Shown piece by piece: positions 1-8,469 of a stretch of 39,823 nucleotides of DNA. Source of the stretch: Verrucomicrobiia bacterium (lineage in GTDB: Bacteria; Verrucomicrobiota; Verrucomicrobiia; Verrucomicrobiales; DEV007). Both the position numbers and the translations under genes were made by a program. The notes under the pieces are model-generated. The model was not told the DNA's origin. It worked only from the letters and a program-made list of their open reading frames with translations, and searched no databases. Where the stretch lies: assembly GCA_020439995.1 (NCBI GenBank), contig JAGROY010000258.1:1-39823 (forward strand). The letters run 5' to 3'. Each line of letters opens with the position of its first letter. Position 1 is the first letter of the stretch.

Positions 1-152
1 TGGCACTGCCGGGCAATGGCGGGCTAGAACGCAAGATGCCGAACGCTGGCGTGCGCTGGGAGTGGTTCTGGCTGTTCCCGGCGGTGATCTACACGCACGT
101 GGCGAAGGGAGTGGGGCACTCGGGCATCCGCAGTCCGCTCGATCGTTTGTGA
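1..152 (+). pseudogene. Integron-type tyrosine recombinase remnant, 3' end with internal deletion
   Basis: The frame ending at the TGA at 150-152 reads through to the window edge. It starts with a segment resembling the middle of IntI-like integrases (LERKMPNAG, then WEWFWLFPA) and passes directly into what is normally the extreme C-terminus (VIYTHV, then GIRSPLDRL and stop). In intact IntI-type enzymes these two blocks are separated by roughly 80-100 residues carrying the catalytic H-x-x-R and the LLGH box. Here they are fused in frame, so the catalytic core is gone while the tyrosine of the IYTHV block remains. The 5' part lies outside the window. I see no attC-like site nearby. Family assignment comes from recognised motifs; the deletion is inferred from their abnormal spacing. 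Confidence 0.72.
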
Positions 153-251
153 GCAATTTCTCATATGGTCACTGTGCTTCAACACAGCCAATCAAAACCA
201 CGAATTGACCAGCGAGCAAAAGATTGCGAAGAAAGCGGCGCATAAACTTTA

Positions 252-3200
252 TCATTGCTCCCGTCGAACCCGGTAGTAGCCTTCCGCAGCGGCATTCTGG
301 CTGGCGTCGGTGTAGCTGGTGGAAGCATCTGCGCTTGCGGCGATTCCGCTTTGCACGGCTGTCCATCCTGCTTCTGATAGCGTAGGATTGAACTGAACTT
401 CGTAAGTCGCGCCCGGGGTGCTGGTCCAGGTGAGAACGAGCCCATCCTGACCACGTGCAGCATCAGCGATGCGGAAGTCAATCGTCGGTTCTTCACCGCC
501 GAGGATGGGGGCTCCGGCTGCAAGGCTGGCGACTTCCTCGGGGGTCAGTGCCCGGCTCCAGATCGCGAGATCATCGATGGCGCCGTTGAAGAACGAGGCT
601 TCGTCTGTGCCGTTCCTGCCAATTCCAGCGACCTGGCCCGCACGAACGATGCCGGTAGGGCCGCCGTGGGTATCCATGAGGACGCCGTTGAGGTAGATAC
701 GCGCTTCGCTAGCGGAGCCGTCGTAAACACCGGCGATGTGAATCCATTGATTCAAGACCAATTCAGACTCAGGGATACCGGGGCGCTCGGCTCCAGTCGC
801 GGTCACTTTAAATCGCAGCTCTGCGTTGCCTTTGTCCAGGTAGAAGACGTAAGCGTCGCTTGAAGAGTCATAGATTCCACCGAAACCTTCTGCCTGCTCG
901 CTGGGTAATTCCGTGAGGCGCACCCAGGCGGACAAAGTCAGAGCATCGCCGCCGATGTCGAGTGACTTGCTGGCAGGAACTGTGACAAAGCTATCGACAC
1001 CATTGATTCCCAGCGCTCCGCCTGAACGGGCATCGGCCTCCCCCAGCCAGAAGCTCTCAGGATCTTCGTAGGTGTATTCCAGGGGGTTCACTCCAGTGGC
1101 ATCGACTATCGAAGCGGCTTCAGGATCTGCCAGGCCATCGTCAAATGGCCAGTAAGCAGTGAGACCTGCTGCGAGTCCGGTGCCCGCTGGAATCGGTGTG
1201 CTGTCAGGATCGCTCGGGTCGGTTCCCCGGTCGAACTCGTAGGAATCCGAAGCGCCGTCGGAATCTGTGTCAGCCAGAATCGGCGAACTTCCGATCTCCA
1301 GCTCTTCAGCTTCAGTCAAGCCGTCTTCATCGAAGTCTCCGTCACTATCGCGATCGAGGTTTCCAAAATTCGCGAGTTCCCATTCGTCGAGCAGTCCGTC
1401 TGCATCGGTGTCCGCAGGATCAAAAGGCGTGTTGCGAACGAGGCTGCCGATCTGCTGCTCGGTGAGTGGCACATTCCAGACACCCACGTTGTCAACGGCC
1501 CCATTGAAAAAGCTGACTGCCTCCGCACCATTTCTCCCAATCGCAGCGATCTGTCCGGGAACGACATCGCCAGTGGGTCCGTTATGAGTGTCCATGAGCA
1601 CACCATTCAGGTAGATTTTTGCCGTGCCCGCAGCGCCGTCATAGACGCCAGCAACATGCATCCATTCATCCAGCACGAGTTCGGATGCCGGGATTCCAGG
1701 CCGTTCAGCGCCGGTGGCCGTCACCTTGAAGCGCAGCTCATCGTTGCCTCGATCGACATACATCACGTAGTTGTCCGATGTTGAATCATAGATGCCGGCA
1801 AACGCCTCGAACTGCTCGGACGGAAGTTCCCGCAATTTCACCCAGGCAGCCAGCGTAACTGCACCGCCTGGATCCAGCGTTGCGGATGCGGGCACATCGA
1901 TATAGGAATCGAATCCGTCAATGTTGATACTGTTGCCGCGTTGCGCTTCGTCGCCGACGAGGCGCGTTCCGTTGGGTGCGGTTTCGCTCAACTTGAGATC
2001 ATTCTGCGCTTTGACATCATTGATCTCTGTGGAATCGGTGGCTTCATCCATGTTCCAGAATGCAAGGAGTCCATCGGCGACACCGAGCACTGCCAGGCGC
2101 GGAAGGATGTCAGCGTTGACCGGATCTCCGCCATCACGCACTTCAAAAGCGTCAGGGTAAGTGTCCCCGTCGGTGTCGGCGCTGAGCGCATTCGTCAGGA
2201 GCACCTTGATTTCTTCGCCGTCGGTCAGGCCGTCTTCATCCGTGTCCGCGAGAGTGGGATTGGTCATTGCATCGAGTTCCTCTGCGTTCGTCAACTGATC
2301 CATGTCCTGATCGTCTTCACCGTCCTGCTCCAAATTTCCAAAGAACTGGGTTTCCCACTCATCGAGAAGTCCGTCGTCGTCACTGTCGCCGTCCCCCGGA
2401 GGCACACCGGTGAAAAGTGTAGCGATTTGTGCCTCTGTGAGGGCCTCGTTCCAGAGTGCCAGATCATCCACTGCGCCGGAAAACGGATTTTCGGCAGTTG
2501 CACCGTTTCTCCCGATGGCAGCGACCTGGCCTGCTTTTACTGGGCCTGTCGGAGCATTGTGGGTGTCCATCAGTTCACCATTGAGGTAAATCTTGGCCGT
2601 CCCTGCCACTCCGTCGTAGACCCCAACGATGTGCAGCCATTCGCCAGTGAGCAAAGAAGCTGCGGGAATACCTGGGCGCTCAGCTCCGGTCGCGGATACT
2701 TTGAAGCGCAGCTCGTTGTTGCCTTTATCCAGATAGAGAACATAGGCATCTTCCACTGAATCAAAAATTCCGCCAAAGCCGTTCTCCATTTCGGCGGGAA
2801 GTTGATCAAGATTCACCCACAGTGAAAGCGTCAGCTTTTCGACACCGCCGTTGAGCGATTCGGAATTCGGAACCGGCAGGTAGATGGCGACTCCGTCAAC
2901 TCGAAGGCTGCCGCGATTCTTAGCAGCCAGACCATCCAGCCAGGCTGCATCGGCGTTGTCAGAAATCAGTGTCAAATCGTTCACTCCCAATGCGTCTTTG
3001 ACATGATCGGCCAGACCTGAATTCAATTTGTCATCGAAAGTCCACAGCGATACCAATCCGGAATTTAAACCGAGACGTGCAATTCTTGGAATGATAGCAG
3101 CATCGTTAGGATCTCCACCGTCCCGCACCTCAAACGCATCGGCAAAGGCATCGGAATCAGAGTCAGCCTTGAGAGGATCCGTACTGTAGCGATTTACCTC

Positions 3201-4355
3201 ATCTCCGTCGTTCAGATCGTCACCATCGGAGTCGGCCAGGAGCGGGTTTAATGGTTCAGCTCGATTTAACTCATCGGCATCACTGAGCCCGTCGCCATCC
3301 GAATCGGCGAGGATCGGGCTGGTGCCGGATACATTGACCTCACTGCCGTCTTCCAAGGTGTCACCATCGGAGTCCTTCGACAGCGGATTGCTGCCATGGG
3401 TTACCACTTCCGCATAGTCGTCGAGGCCATCGACATCGGTATCGGTCTCTGTCGGGTCGGCACCGGAATCGAACTCCTTGTCGTTTGTCAGCAAGTCGCC
3501 GTCGCTGTCGCCATCTGCCGTCTGGTCGAGGTTTCCAAAAAACATCATCTCCCAGTCGTCACGCAAGCCATCGCCGTCAGAATCGAACAAATCGCTGACA
3601 CCGCCGCCGATCACTTCCTGAATCTCCGTTTCCGTGAGCGCACGACTCCAAATAGCGATTTCATCGATGCCTCCGGTAAAGAAATTGGATGCGTCCGGCC
3701 CGTTACGCCCAAGTCCCGCGATCTGGCCAGCATTGACCATCCCGGTGGGCCCTGCGTGAGTGTCTTTCAGTTCGCCATTGAGGTAAATGCGGCTCTCTGC
3801 ACCATCGTAGACGCCCGTGATGTGCAACCATTGCCCCAGCACCAGATCAGCGGCCGGAATTCCTGGACGCTGAGCGCCGTCAGCCGCTGTGACCTTAAAC
3901 CGCAGCTCGTTATTTCCTTTGTCGAGATAGATTACGTACTGGTCTGCCTGAGAATCAAAGATTGCTCCAAAGGAACCTGGAATTTCCGATGGAAGCTGCT
4001 CCAGATAGACCCACAGTGCCAGCGTGACGGCATCGGTGCCGATGTCGAGCGAGACACTGTCCGTAACCGTGCCGTAGGTGTCGTCACCATTGACGTGCAA
4101 GGCACCGCGAAATTTCGCATCAGCACCCGTCAGCCACGGCGACGAGTCGTCCGGCGCAAAAAGTTCCAGAGTATTCGCCTCCTTCAAATCCTCCACGTTC
4201 GTGGTATTCTGGCTGACCAACCCATCGTCCAGCGGCCAATAGGAAATGAGGCCATCATTCAACGTCTGCGCCGCCACTGGGACTTGCGCCAGAACGAGCG
4301 GAACGCACCAGGACAAAATGGACACAGGTAACTTGGAATGCAGTTTCATAATCAT
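252..4355 (-). CDS. Secreted protein with four LamG modules and calcium-binding TSP3-like spacers
   Basis: A 1367-residue exported protein with an N-terminal signal peptide (hydrophobic core, then VPVAAQ). Four laminin-G/concanavalin-like modules lie at about residues 32-248, 428-648, 762-972 and 1063-1282. Each opens with a GL-x-x-x-W block and contains an H-I-x-G-V-Y-D-G strand followed by an IYLNG strand. They are separated by Asp-rich DSDGDGL-type thrombospondin-3/EF-hand-like loops (about 253-422, 655-752, 977-1048), which should bind calcium. The last 75 residues form a module ending YYRVR that recurs in other genes of this window. LamG modules usually bind glycans or proteins, so a surface adhesin or polysaccharide-binding role is inferred. 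Start: a longer frame opens at 4394, but the ATG at 4355 places the signal peptide correctly; ATG 4349 is equally possible. It lies 42 bp after the symporter gene and is probably co-transcribed. Confidence 0.85.
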   Translation of the reverse strand: MIMKLHSKLPVSILSWCVPLVLAQVPVAAQTLNDGLISYWPLDDGLVSQNTTNVEDLKEANTLELFAPDDSSPWLTGADAKFRGALHVNGDDTYGTVTDSVSLDIGTDAVTLALWVYLEQLPSEIPGSFGAIFDSQADQYVIYLDKGNNELRFKVTAADGAQRPGIPAADLVLGQWLHITGVYDGAESRIYLNGELKDTHAGPTGMVNAGQIAGLGRNGPDASNFFTGGIDEIAIWSRALTETEIQEVIGGGVSDLFDSDGDGLRDDWEMMFFGNLDQTADGDSDGDLLTNDKEFDSGADPTETDTDVDGLDDYAEVVTHGSNPLSKDSDGDTLEDGSEVNVSGTSPILADSDGDGLSDADELNRAEPLNPLLADSDGDDLNDGDEVNRYSTDPLKADSDSDAFADAFEVRDGGDPNDAAIIPRIARLGLNSGLVSLWTFDDKLNSGLADHVKDALGVNDLTLISDNADAAWLDGLAAKNRGSLRVDGVAIYLPVPNSESLNGGVEKLTLSLWVNLDQLPAEMENGFGGIFDSVEDAYVLYLDKGNNELRFKVSATGAERPGIPAASLLTGEWLHIVGVYDGVAGTAKIYLNGELMDTHNAPTGPVKAGQVAAIGRNGATAENPFSGAVDDLALWNEALTEAQIATLFTGVPPGDGDSDDDGLLDEWETQFFGNLEQDGEDDQDMDQLTNAEELDAMTNPTLADTDEDGLTDGEEIKVLLTNALSADTDGDTYPDAFEVRDGGDPVNADILPRLAVLGVADGLLAFWNMDEATDSTEINDVKAQNDLKLSETAPNGTRLVGDEAQRGNSINIDGFDSYIDVPASATLDPGGAVTLAAWVKLRELPSEQFEAFAGIYDSTSDNYVMYVDRGNDELRFKVTATGAERPGIPASELVLDEWMHVAGVYDGAAGTAKIYLNGVLMDTHNGPTGDVVPGQIAAIGRNGAEAVSFFNGAVDNVGVWNVPLTEQQIGSLVRNTPFDPADTDADGLLDEWELANFGNLDRDSDGDFDEDGLTEAEELEIGSSPILADTDSDGASDSYEFDRGTDPSDPDSTPIPAGTGLAAGLTAYWPFDDGLADPEAASIVDATGVNPLEYTYEDPESFWLGEADARSGGALGINGVDSFVTVPASKSLDIGGDALTLSAWVRLTELPSEQAEGFGGIYDSSSDAYVFYLDKGNAELRFKVTATGAERPGIPESELVLNQWIHIAGVYDGSASEARIYLNGVLMDTHGGPTGIVRAGQVAGIGRNGTDEASFFNGAIDDLAIWSRALTPEEVASLAAGAPILGGEEPTIDFRIADAARGQDGLVLTWTSTPGATYEVQFNPTLSEAGWTAVQSGIAASADASTSYTDASQNAAAEGYYRVRREQ

Positions 4356-4397
4356 CAGGGATTCAATATCGGAAATCTTTCTTCTCTCCTCCATGCA

Positions 4398-6542
4398 TCA
4401 GTAGAGCTTCTCAATGACAACACTGTGGCAATTTCGATGCTTACTGACAATTGAATTATACACATCACTGTGCAGGCCGATGGATTCGCTGTCCGCGCCC
4501 GGCAGGATAGTGTCGCCCACCACAACATGGGCAGACCGCAAACCGCCTAGCCACCAGCGTGAGTCGGATACATAAAGCAGATCACCGGGCGATGCCCCCA
4601 GCTGGTCGCTGACGGATTGCCCCAGTGAAACGACGGGCAGCTCGCCTTCCCCGCGCGTTTCTGATGGCTGTTCAGAAATCACCAGCGGCTGACCTTTTCC
4701 ACAAACTCTGCCATCCTCTGTGCCTGGCGATCCTTTGTAGCGACGCAGGGCATCACTGACCGTGCCCCAGACCAGCCCCTTCTGGCGCTCGACCGGTTCC
4801 GGTTTTGTAAACAAAGTGACGATCACACCTATTGCAGCGCAGACCGAGATGCCGTAGCAGGCACGCATGTATTTGTACGCCTTCATTCCCGAAAGGAATC
4901 CACCGTCGTCCGGCAGAGTCGCGGGAACTCCTTGCGCGAAGGGCGCGATGATTTGTGGATACAAGATCGACAGCATCATCGCCAACAAGCCTCCCACAAG
5001 AGTGAACAAGGCTGCCTTTGCCGTGAACCGCCGCCAGAAAACCGAGAGCAAAAGGGTCACCACCAGTGGCGGTGTCACCGAGGCGGTGAAGGCCCCGTGA
5101 GCCTCATAGATCGAAGCGAAGTTCATGAACACCGGCACGAGGGCTACCCCGATGAGAGCGACGCTTACGGACGAGATCCGCGCCACTTTGAGCATCTGCT
5201 GATCCGTGGCCTGCGGGCGCAAATGACGCTTGTAGACATCATTTACGGTCAGGGCCGCGACTGCGGTAATGAGAGTGTCGACCGTGGACATCAACGCTGC
5301 GGTGAGCGCTGCCAGGACGAGACCGAAGACTCCGGGGCGCGCCAGAAGATCGGTAGCAATGTAGAACGCCTGATCGGATTTCATATCTGCCGGGAGATCG
5401 CCATGATTCACCAGCGCCGCCGCCACCCAACCACCAGCTGCAACGACCACGGCGGCTACTGACATGAGGCCAACCACAGTAACCAGCGCGGCCTTCCTTG
5501 ATTCACGCAACGACCGCGCCGCCAGGAAACGCATGATGATTCCCTGGTTCAAAAAATAGAGCATCGCGGAATTGGCGATGCCGTCCTGCCAGAAAATACC
5601 GACGCTCGGGAACTTCGGATCTTCGTTAAAGTTCGCAAATGCCAGTCGGTGATCCCGTGGCAGATTCTCCCAGAAAACGCCGAAACCGCCCACATAGTCA
5701 ATACCGAGAAACAGGATGACGCCTCCCGTCACCAGCAGCATGACACCTTGAAAAAGATCGGTCATGATCACGCTCGTCTGGCCGCCAGCCGTGACGTAGG
5801 TGGTAGAGATGACCGCGATGAGAAGCGCCGAAAGAGGGATGGGCCAGCCGAGCAGCGCATTCAGCACCTTCCCCATCGTAAACAGATTCACACCGACATA
5901 GCCGATGAGATACACCAGGATGCAGAACGTTGCCCCGAACCGCACTTTTGCATTGAAGCGACGTTCGAAGTATTCCGGCACGGTGGTAACGCGTGAAAAA
6001 TAGAGGATCGGCAGCCAGCCGAATGCCAGCAGCGGGAACCAGATCCAGTCGTTGAAATACGTCTGGCTACTGGACAGGCCGTAGGCGTAGCCCATGTTTG
6101 AATACTTGACGAAACTGTAAGAACCCACAGTCGTGGCGACCAGACTGAAGGCGATAAGCCACCAGCTGAAGCGCTGGCCGCCGAAGAAAAATTCCTTTGT
6201 CGTGGTCTTCTTGCGACCAAACCAGGTGCCGATGATCAGAATCAGCACGAAGTAGCCGATCATGATTCCGTAGTCGAGCGCCGTGCCGCGGGCCTTTCCG
6301 TCCTCCATGTTCAGAACATCATCTGCACCGCCATTGTAGGGCAGCGCCGGAGCCACCTTCATCGGAGCATACTGCAGATAAGCCTGCAGGCTGAAAAAGA
6401 AGCCGATCACTCCGAGACTGGCCAGCAGGCGCACCAGGCCCCGTCCGTGAAGGCCGATGAAGCCCTGGCGCAGCGCGTAGATCAGCCCGATCGCGAAAAT
6501 CGCTCCGCCGACGACATAGGAGTAAACAAGTGGATCGGTCAT
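4398..6542 (-). CDS. Sodium:solute symporter (SSS family) with extra N-terminal helices and a soluble C-terminal tail
   Basis: A 714-residue inner-membrane transporter that should couple Na+ entry to uptake of a small organic solute. The SSS core begins near residue 90 with a membrane helix followed by a charged KKTTTKEFFFGG loop, typical of helix 1 of the family. The glycine-rich TAGGQTSVIMTDLFQG segment and the later STVDTL helix are also family features. Two further helices precede the core (about 8-25 and 37-55). After the last helix a hydrophilic tail of about 136 residues (579-714) remains, longer than in simple SSS permeases. The substrate cannot be read from the sequence; in Verrucomicrobiota many relatives are suspected sugar or sugar-acid carriers. 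It starts 89 bp after the HAD gene. No Shine-Dalgarno motif precedes the ATG. Confidence 0.9.
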   Translation of the reverse strand: MTDPLVYSYVVGGAIFAIGLIYALRQGFIGLHGRGLVRLLASLGVIGFFFSLQAYLQYAPMKVAPALPYNGGADDVLNMEDGKARGTALDYGIMIGYFVLILIIGTWFGRKKTTTKEFFFGGQRFSWWLIAFSLVATTVGSYSFVKYSNMGYAYGLSSSQTYFNDWIWFPLLAFGWLPILYFSRVTTVPEYFERRFNAKVRFGATFCILVYLIGYVGVNLFTMGKVLNALLGWPIPLSALLIAVISTTYVTAGGQTSVIMTDLFQGVMLLVTGGVILFLGIDYVGGFGVFWENLPRDHRLAFANFNEDPKFPSVGIFWQDGIANSAMLYFLNQGIIMRFLAARSLRESRKAALVTVVGLMSVAAVVVAAGGWVAAALVNHGDLPADMKSDQAFYIATDLLARPGVFGLVLAALTAALMSTVDTLITAVAALTVNDVYKRHLRPQATDQQMLKVARISSVSVALIGVALVPVFMNFASIYEAHGAFTASVTPPLVVTLLLSVFWRRFTAKAALFTLVGGLLAMMLSILYPQIIAPFAQGVPATLPDDGGFLSGMKAYKYMRACYGISVCAAIGVIVTLFTKPEPVERQKGLVWGTVSDALRRYKGSPGTEDGRVCGKGQPLVISEQPSETRGEGELPVVSLGQSVSDQLGASPGDLLYVSDSRWWLGGLRSAHVVVGDTILPGADSESIGLHSDVYNSIVSKHRNCHSVVIEKLY

Positions 6543-6631
6543 GACACACAGCAGAAAATGGGGGTTCCGAACATCAGCCTTTCATACCCTATGCCCGCCA
6601 ATGAACACAACCCTTAGTGTCGAATGTTATC

Positions 6632-7456
6632 TCAATTGGATCGAGCCGCAACGAGGGCAGCACCAAACTCAGCCAGGCCCGGCACTACCAAATCCGGCGC
6701 CGGAGCATCGGCATCACCTGCTCCCGTCTTGCCATCTCCTGTCTGCACGAATACGCCGAATGCACCAGCCCTGACAGCCATTGCCATGTCCGTGTAGAGC
6801 CGATCACCGACCATCGCAACTTGATCAGCAGTCAATTCATACCGCTGCAGCACCGGTGCCAGCATCCTGGGGTCTGGTTTCCCCAGCACCGCTTCAGGAG
6901 CGCGACCGGTGGCCGATTGAATACAGGCACAGACAGCTCCACAATCGACCAGCACCAGCGGCGCATCCGAGGGACAAAACATATCGGGATGCGTCGCAAA
7001 AAACGGTTTTCCTTCACGCACCCAATAACTGGCGCGGCAAAGATTTTCGTAGCGCAGCGCGGTATCGAAACCGACCACCACAGCGTCGGGCTCGTCATCG
7101 TTCGATGCCACTTTGAATCCTGCTGCGGCGAACTCCGCCCGCAAGCTTTCCGTCCCGATGACGTAAATCGAGCGAATCGCAGGCTTCTCACATTTTAGGT
7201 AGGCGATGGTTGCGTCGGCGGAGGTCAGAAGCTGCTCCAGCGAAGCATCAATTCCCATCTCCTGCAGATGAGCGACGTACTGAGCGCGCGAACGAGAGCA
7301 ATTGTTGGTGACAAACGAGTAGCCGATCCCCTGCTCCCTCAGCAACTCGAGGAAAGGCAGAGTGGTGTCAAAAAGCTGACCGCCGTGGTAAATGGTGCCA
7401 TCCATATCGAGCGCCACATGCCTGAGCTGGCGCAATCTCTCCGCAGTCCCAGCCAT
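6632..7456 (-). CDS. HAD-IIA (NagD/PGP-type) phosphatase
   Basis: A 274-residue cytoplasmic phosphatase. Motif I is DMDGT (nucleophile D17, acid D19), motif II the conserved TNN segment, motif III/IV the GKPDP and GDRLYTD blocks. This order and the large cap domain between motifs II and III define subclass IIA (NagD, phosphoglycolate and glycerol-3-phosphate phosphatases). Its ATG overlaps the stop codon of the upstream glycerophosphodiesterase gene (TAATG), which implies translational coupling. Diesterase products include glycerol 3-phosphate, so dephosphorylation of that compound is an attractive inferred role. General nucleotide or sugar-phosphate phosphatase activity is the alternative. 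Confidence 0.88.
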   Translation of the reverse strand: MAGTAERLRQLRHVALDMDGTIYHGGQLFDTTLPFLELLREQGIGYSFVTNNCSRSRAQYVAHLQEMGIDASLEQLLTSADATIAYLKCEKPAIRSIYVIGTESLRAEFAAAGFKVASNDDEPDAVVVGFDTALRYENLCRASYWVREGKPFFATHPDMFCPSDAPLVLVDCGAVCACIQSATGRAPEAVLGKPDPRMLAPVLQRYELTADQVAMVGDRLYTDMAMAVRAGAFGVFVQTGDGKTGAGDADAPAPDLVVPGLAEFGAALVAARSN

Positions 7457-8367
7457 TAGTTTGTTGGCGCTGCCACAGACTCACTGTTGGTTTCGGTTGC
7501 CGCAGACAGTTGCTGCCTTAGCCACTGTGGTCGGTTCGTAGTAATGGAATCGACGCCCAGATCTGCAAAGCGCTTCGCCACAGCGGGATCATCGACCGTC
7601 CAGACATGGAATTCAAGATTCGCCGCCCTGAGCTTTTTCACCAGTGTCTCATCGACCGTCTCGTGCGCATTACTGTCCAGTCCCGATGCCTTCGTTCTGT
7701 GCAATGTTTCCATCACTGAACCAAACGTTGGACTCCACTGCCCGTTGCCTTTTGCCGTCTCCTTGTAGCCAGTCAGCCAGAATGCCTTAATCGCCGGCAG
7801 CTCGCGGCGGCAGGCAGCGATGACATCAGCATTGAAAGAAATGATGCGCAACTGTTCCGCCGGCCAGTCTTTAACCGTTGCTTTCAACGCCGGAACAATT
7901 TCGGGGCCGCACTTGATTTCGATGAGCAACTTCTTTCCTTCTGGAATCGTCGCGAGCACTTCGTCCAGCGATGGCATCCGCACACCTTTGAACTGTTCCC
8001 CTTTCCACGATCCCACATCCAGCTGCCGTAGTTCATCAAACGTGCTGTCAGCTACTACTCGATTATCTGCACCGCCAGTGAGCCTTTCAGTCGTTTTATC
8101 GTGGGTGCAAATGATCTTGCCATCCTTTGTCAGATAAAAGTCCCCTTCAATCGCATCAGCTCCCTCCTTCCAGGCCAGCTCGAACGATGGAAGCGTGTTC
8201 TCTGGTGCTGCATGGGACGCGCCTCGATGCGCAACGATCTCGGGAATGATGAATGATTTCGCCTTCAATTTGGGTGATGCATCATCCGCATTCGCAACAA
8301 CAGCCGAAAGCACCGTGAACAGTGCTGCACCAGCGACGATGCTCGTGCTTGAAAGAAAGGTTTTCAT
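7456..8367 (-). CDS. Exported glycerophosphodiester phosphodiesterase
   Basis: A 303-residue GDPD-family enzyme that hydrolyses glycerophosphodiesters from phospholipid turnover to glycerol 3-phosphate and an alcohol. Catalytic signatures are visible: HRGA at 48-51, the metal-binding E74-x-D76 pair, H89 in the THD segment, an EIK strand in the middle and a DSITTNRP segment near the C-terminus. Residues 1-28 form a signal peptide, so the enzyme acts outside the cytoplasm, probably in the periplasm. The stop codon overlaps the HAD start by one base. A promoter-like pair sits only 8 nt before the ATG, so the transcript may be essentially leaderless. Confidence 0.92.
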   Translation of the reverse strand: MKTFLSSTSIVAGAALFTVLSAVVANADDASPKLKAKSFIIPEIVAHRGASHAAPENTLPSFELAWKEGADAIEGDFYLTKDGKIICTHDKTTERLTGGADNRVVADSTFDELRQLDVGSWKGEQFKGVRMPSLDEVLATIPEGKKLLIEIKCGPEIVPALKATVKDWPAEQLRIISFNADVIAACRRELPAIKAFWLTGYKETAKGNGQWSPTFGSVMETLHRTKASGLDSNAHETVDETLVKKLRAANLEFHVWTVDDPAVAKRFADLGVDSITTNRPQWLRQQLSAATETNSESVAAPTN

Positions 8368-8375
8368 ACTCGTTG

Positions 8376-8404
8376 GAAATAAACGAGAGGAGGGAGCCTG
8401 TCAA
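8376..8404 (-). promoter_or_regulatory. Putative sigma70-type promoter of the glycerophosphodiesterase gene
   Basis: On the minus strand, TTGACA (8404-8399) is followed after exactly 17 nt by TATTTC (8381-8376). The ATG of the downstream gene begins 8 nt later, so initiation about 7 nt after the -10 box would give a transcript starting at or next to the start codon. The -35 is a perfect consensus and the -10 is partial (TAT conserved). This rests on pattern matching only. Confidence 0.45.
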
Positions 8405-8408
8405 TCGG

Positions 8409-8437
8409 ATGTCCGCGAACACGATGGAAGCGGACAT
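8409..8437. repeat. Inverted repeat upstream of the glycerophosphodiesterase promoter
   Basis: Perfect 8-bp arms ATGTCCGC (8409-8416) and GCGGACAT (8430-8437) surround a 13-nt loop. It lies between the end of the propeller/HEAT/cytochrome gene and the TTGACA box of the next gene. It could be a weak terminator for the former (no T-tract follows) or a regulator site for the latter. Confidence 0.45.
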
Positions 8438-8469
8438 TCTTTGATCCAGCTTCAAAACAGATTCTTTCG

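Noticed and set aside
153..251. attC-like recombination site next to the integrase remnant
   Set aside because: Only a 5-bp CTGTG/CACAG hairpin is visible; the core-site features of attC are missing.
1941..2759. Long open frame on the plus strand opposite the LamG gene
   Set aside because: It mirrors the codon pattern of the repeated LamG/TSP3 gene, has no recognisable domain, and lies wholly inside a convincing gene.
3396..4331. 311-codon plus-strand frame opposite the LamG N-terminus
   Set aside because: Antisense shadow of the Asp-rich calcium loops; no signal, domain or start context.
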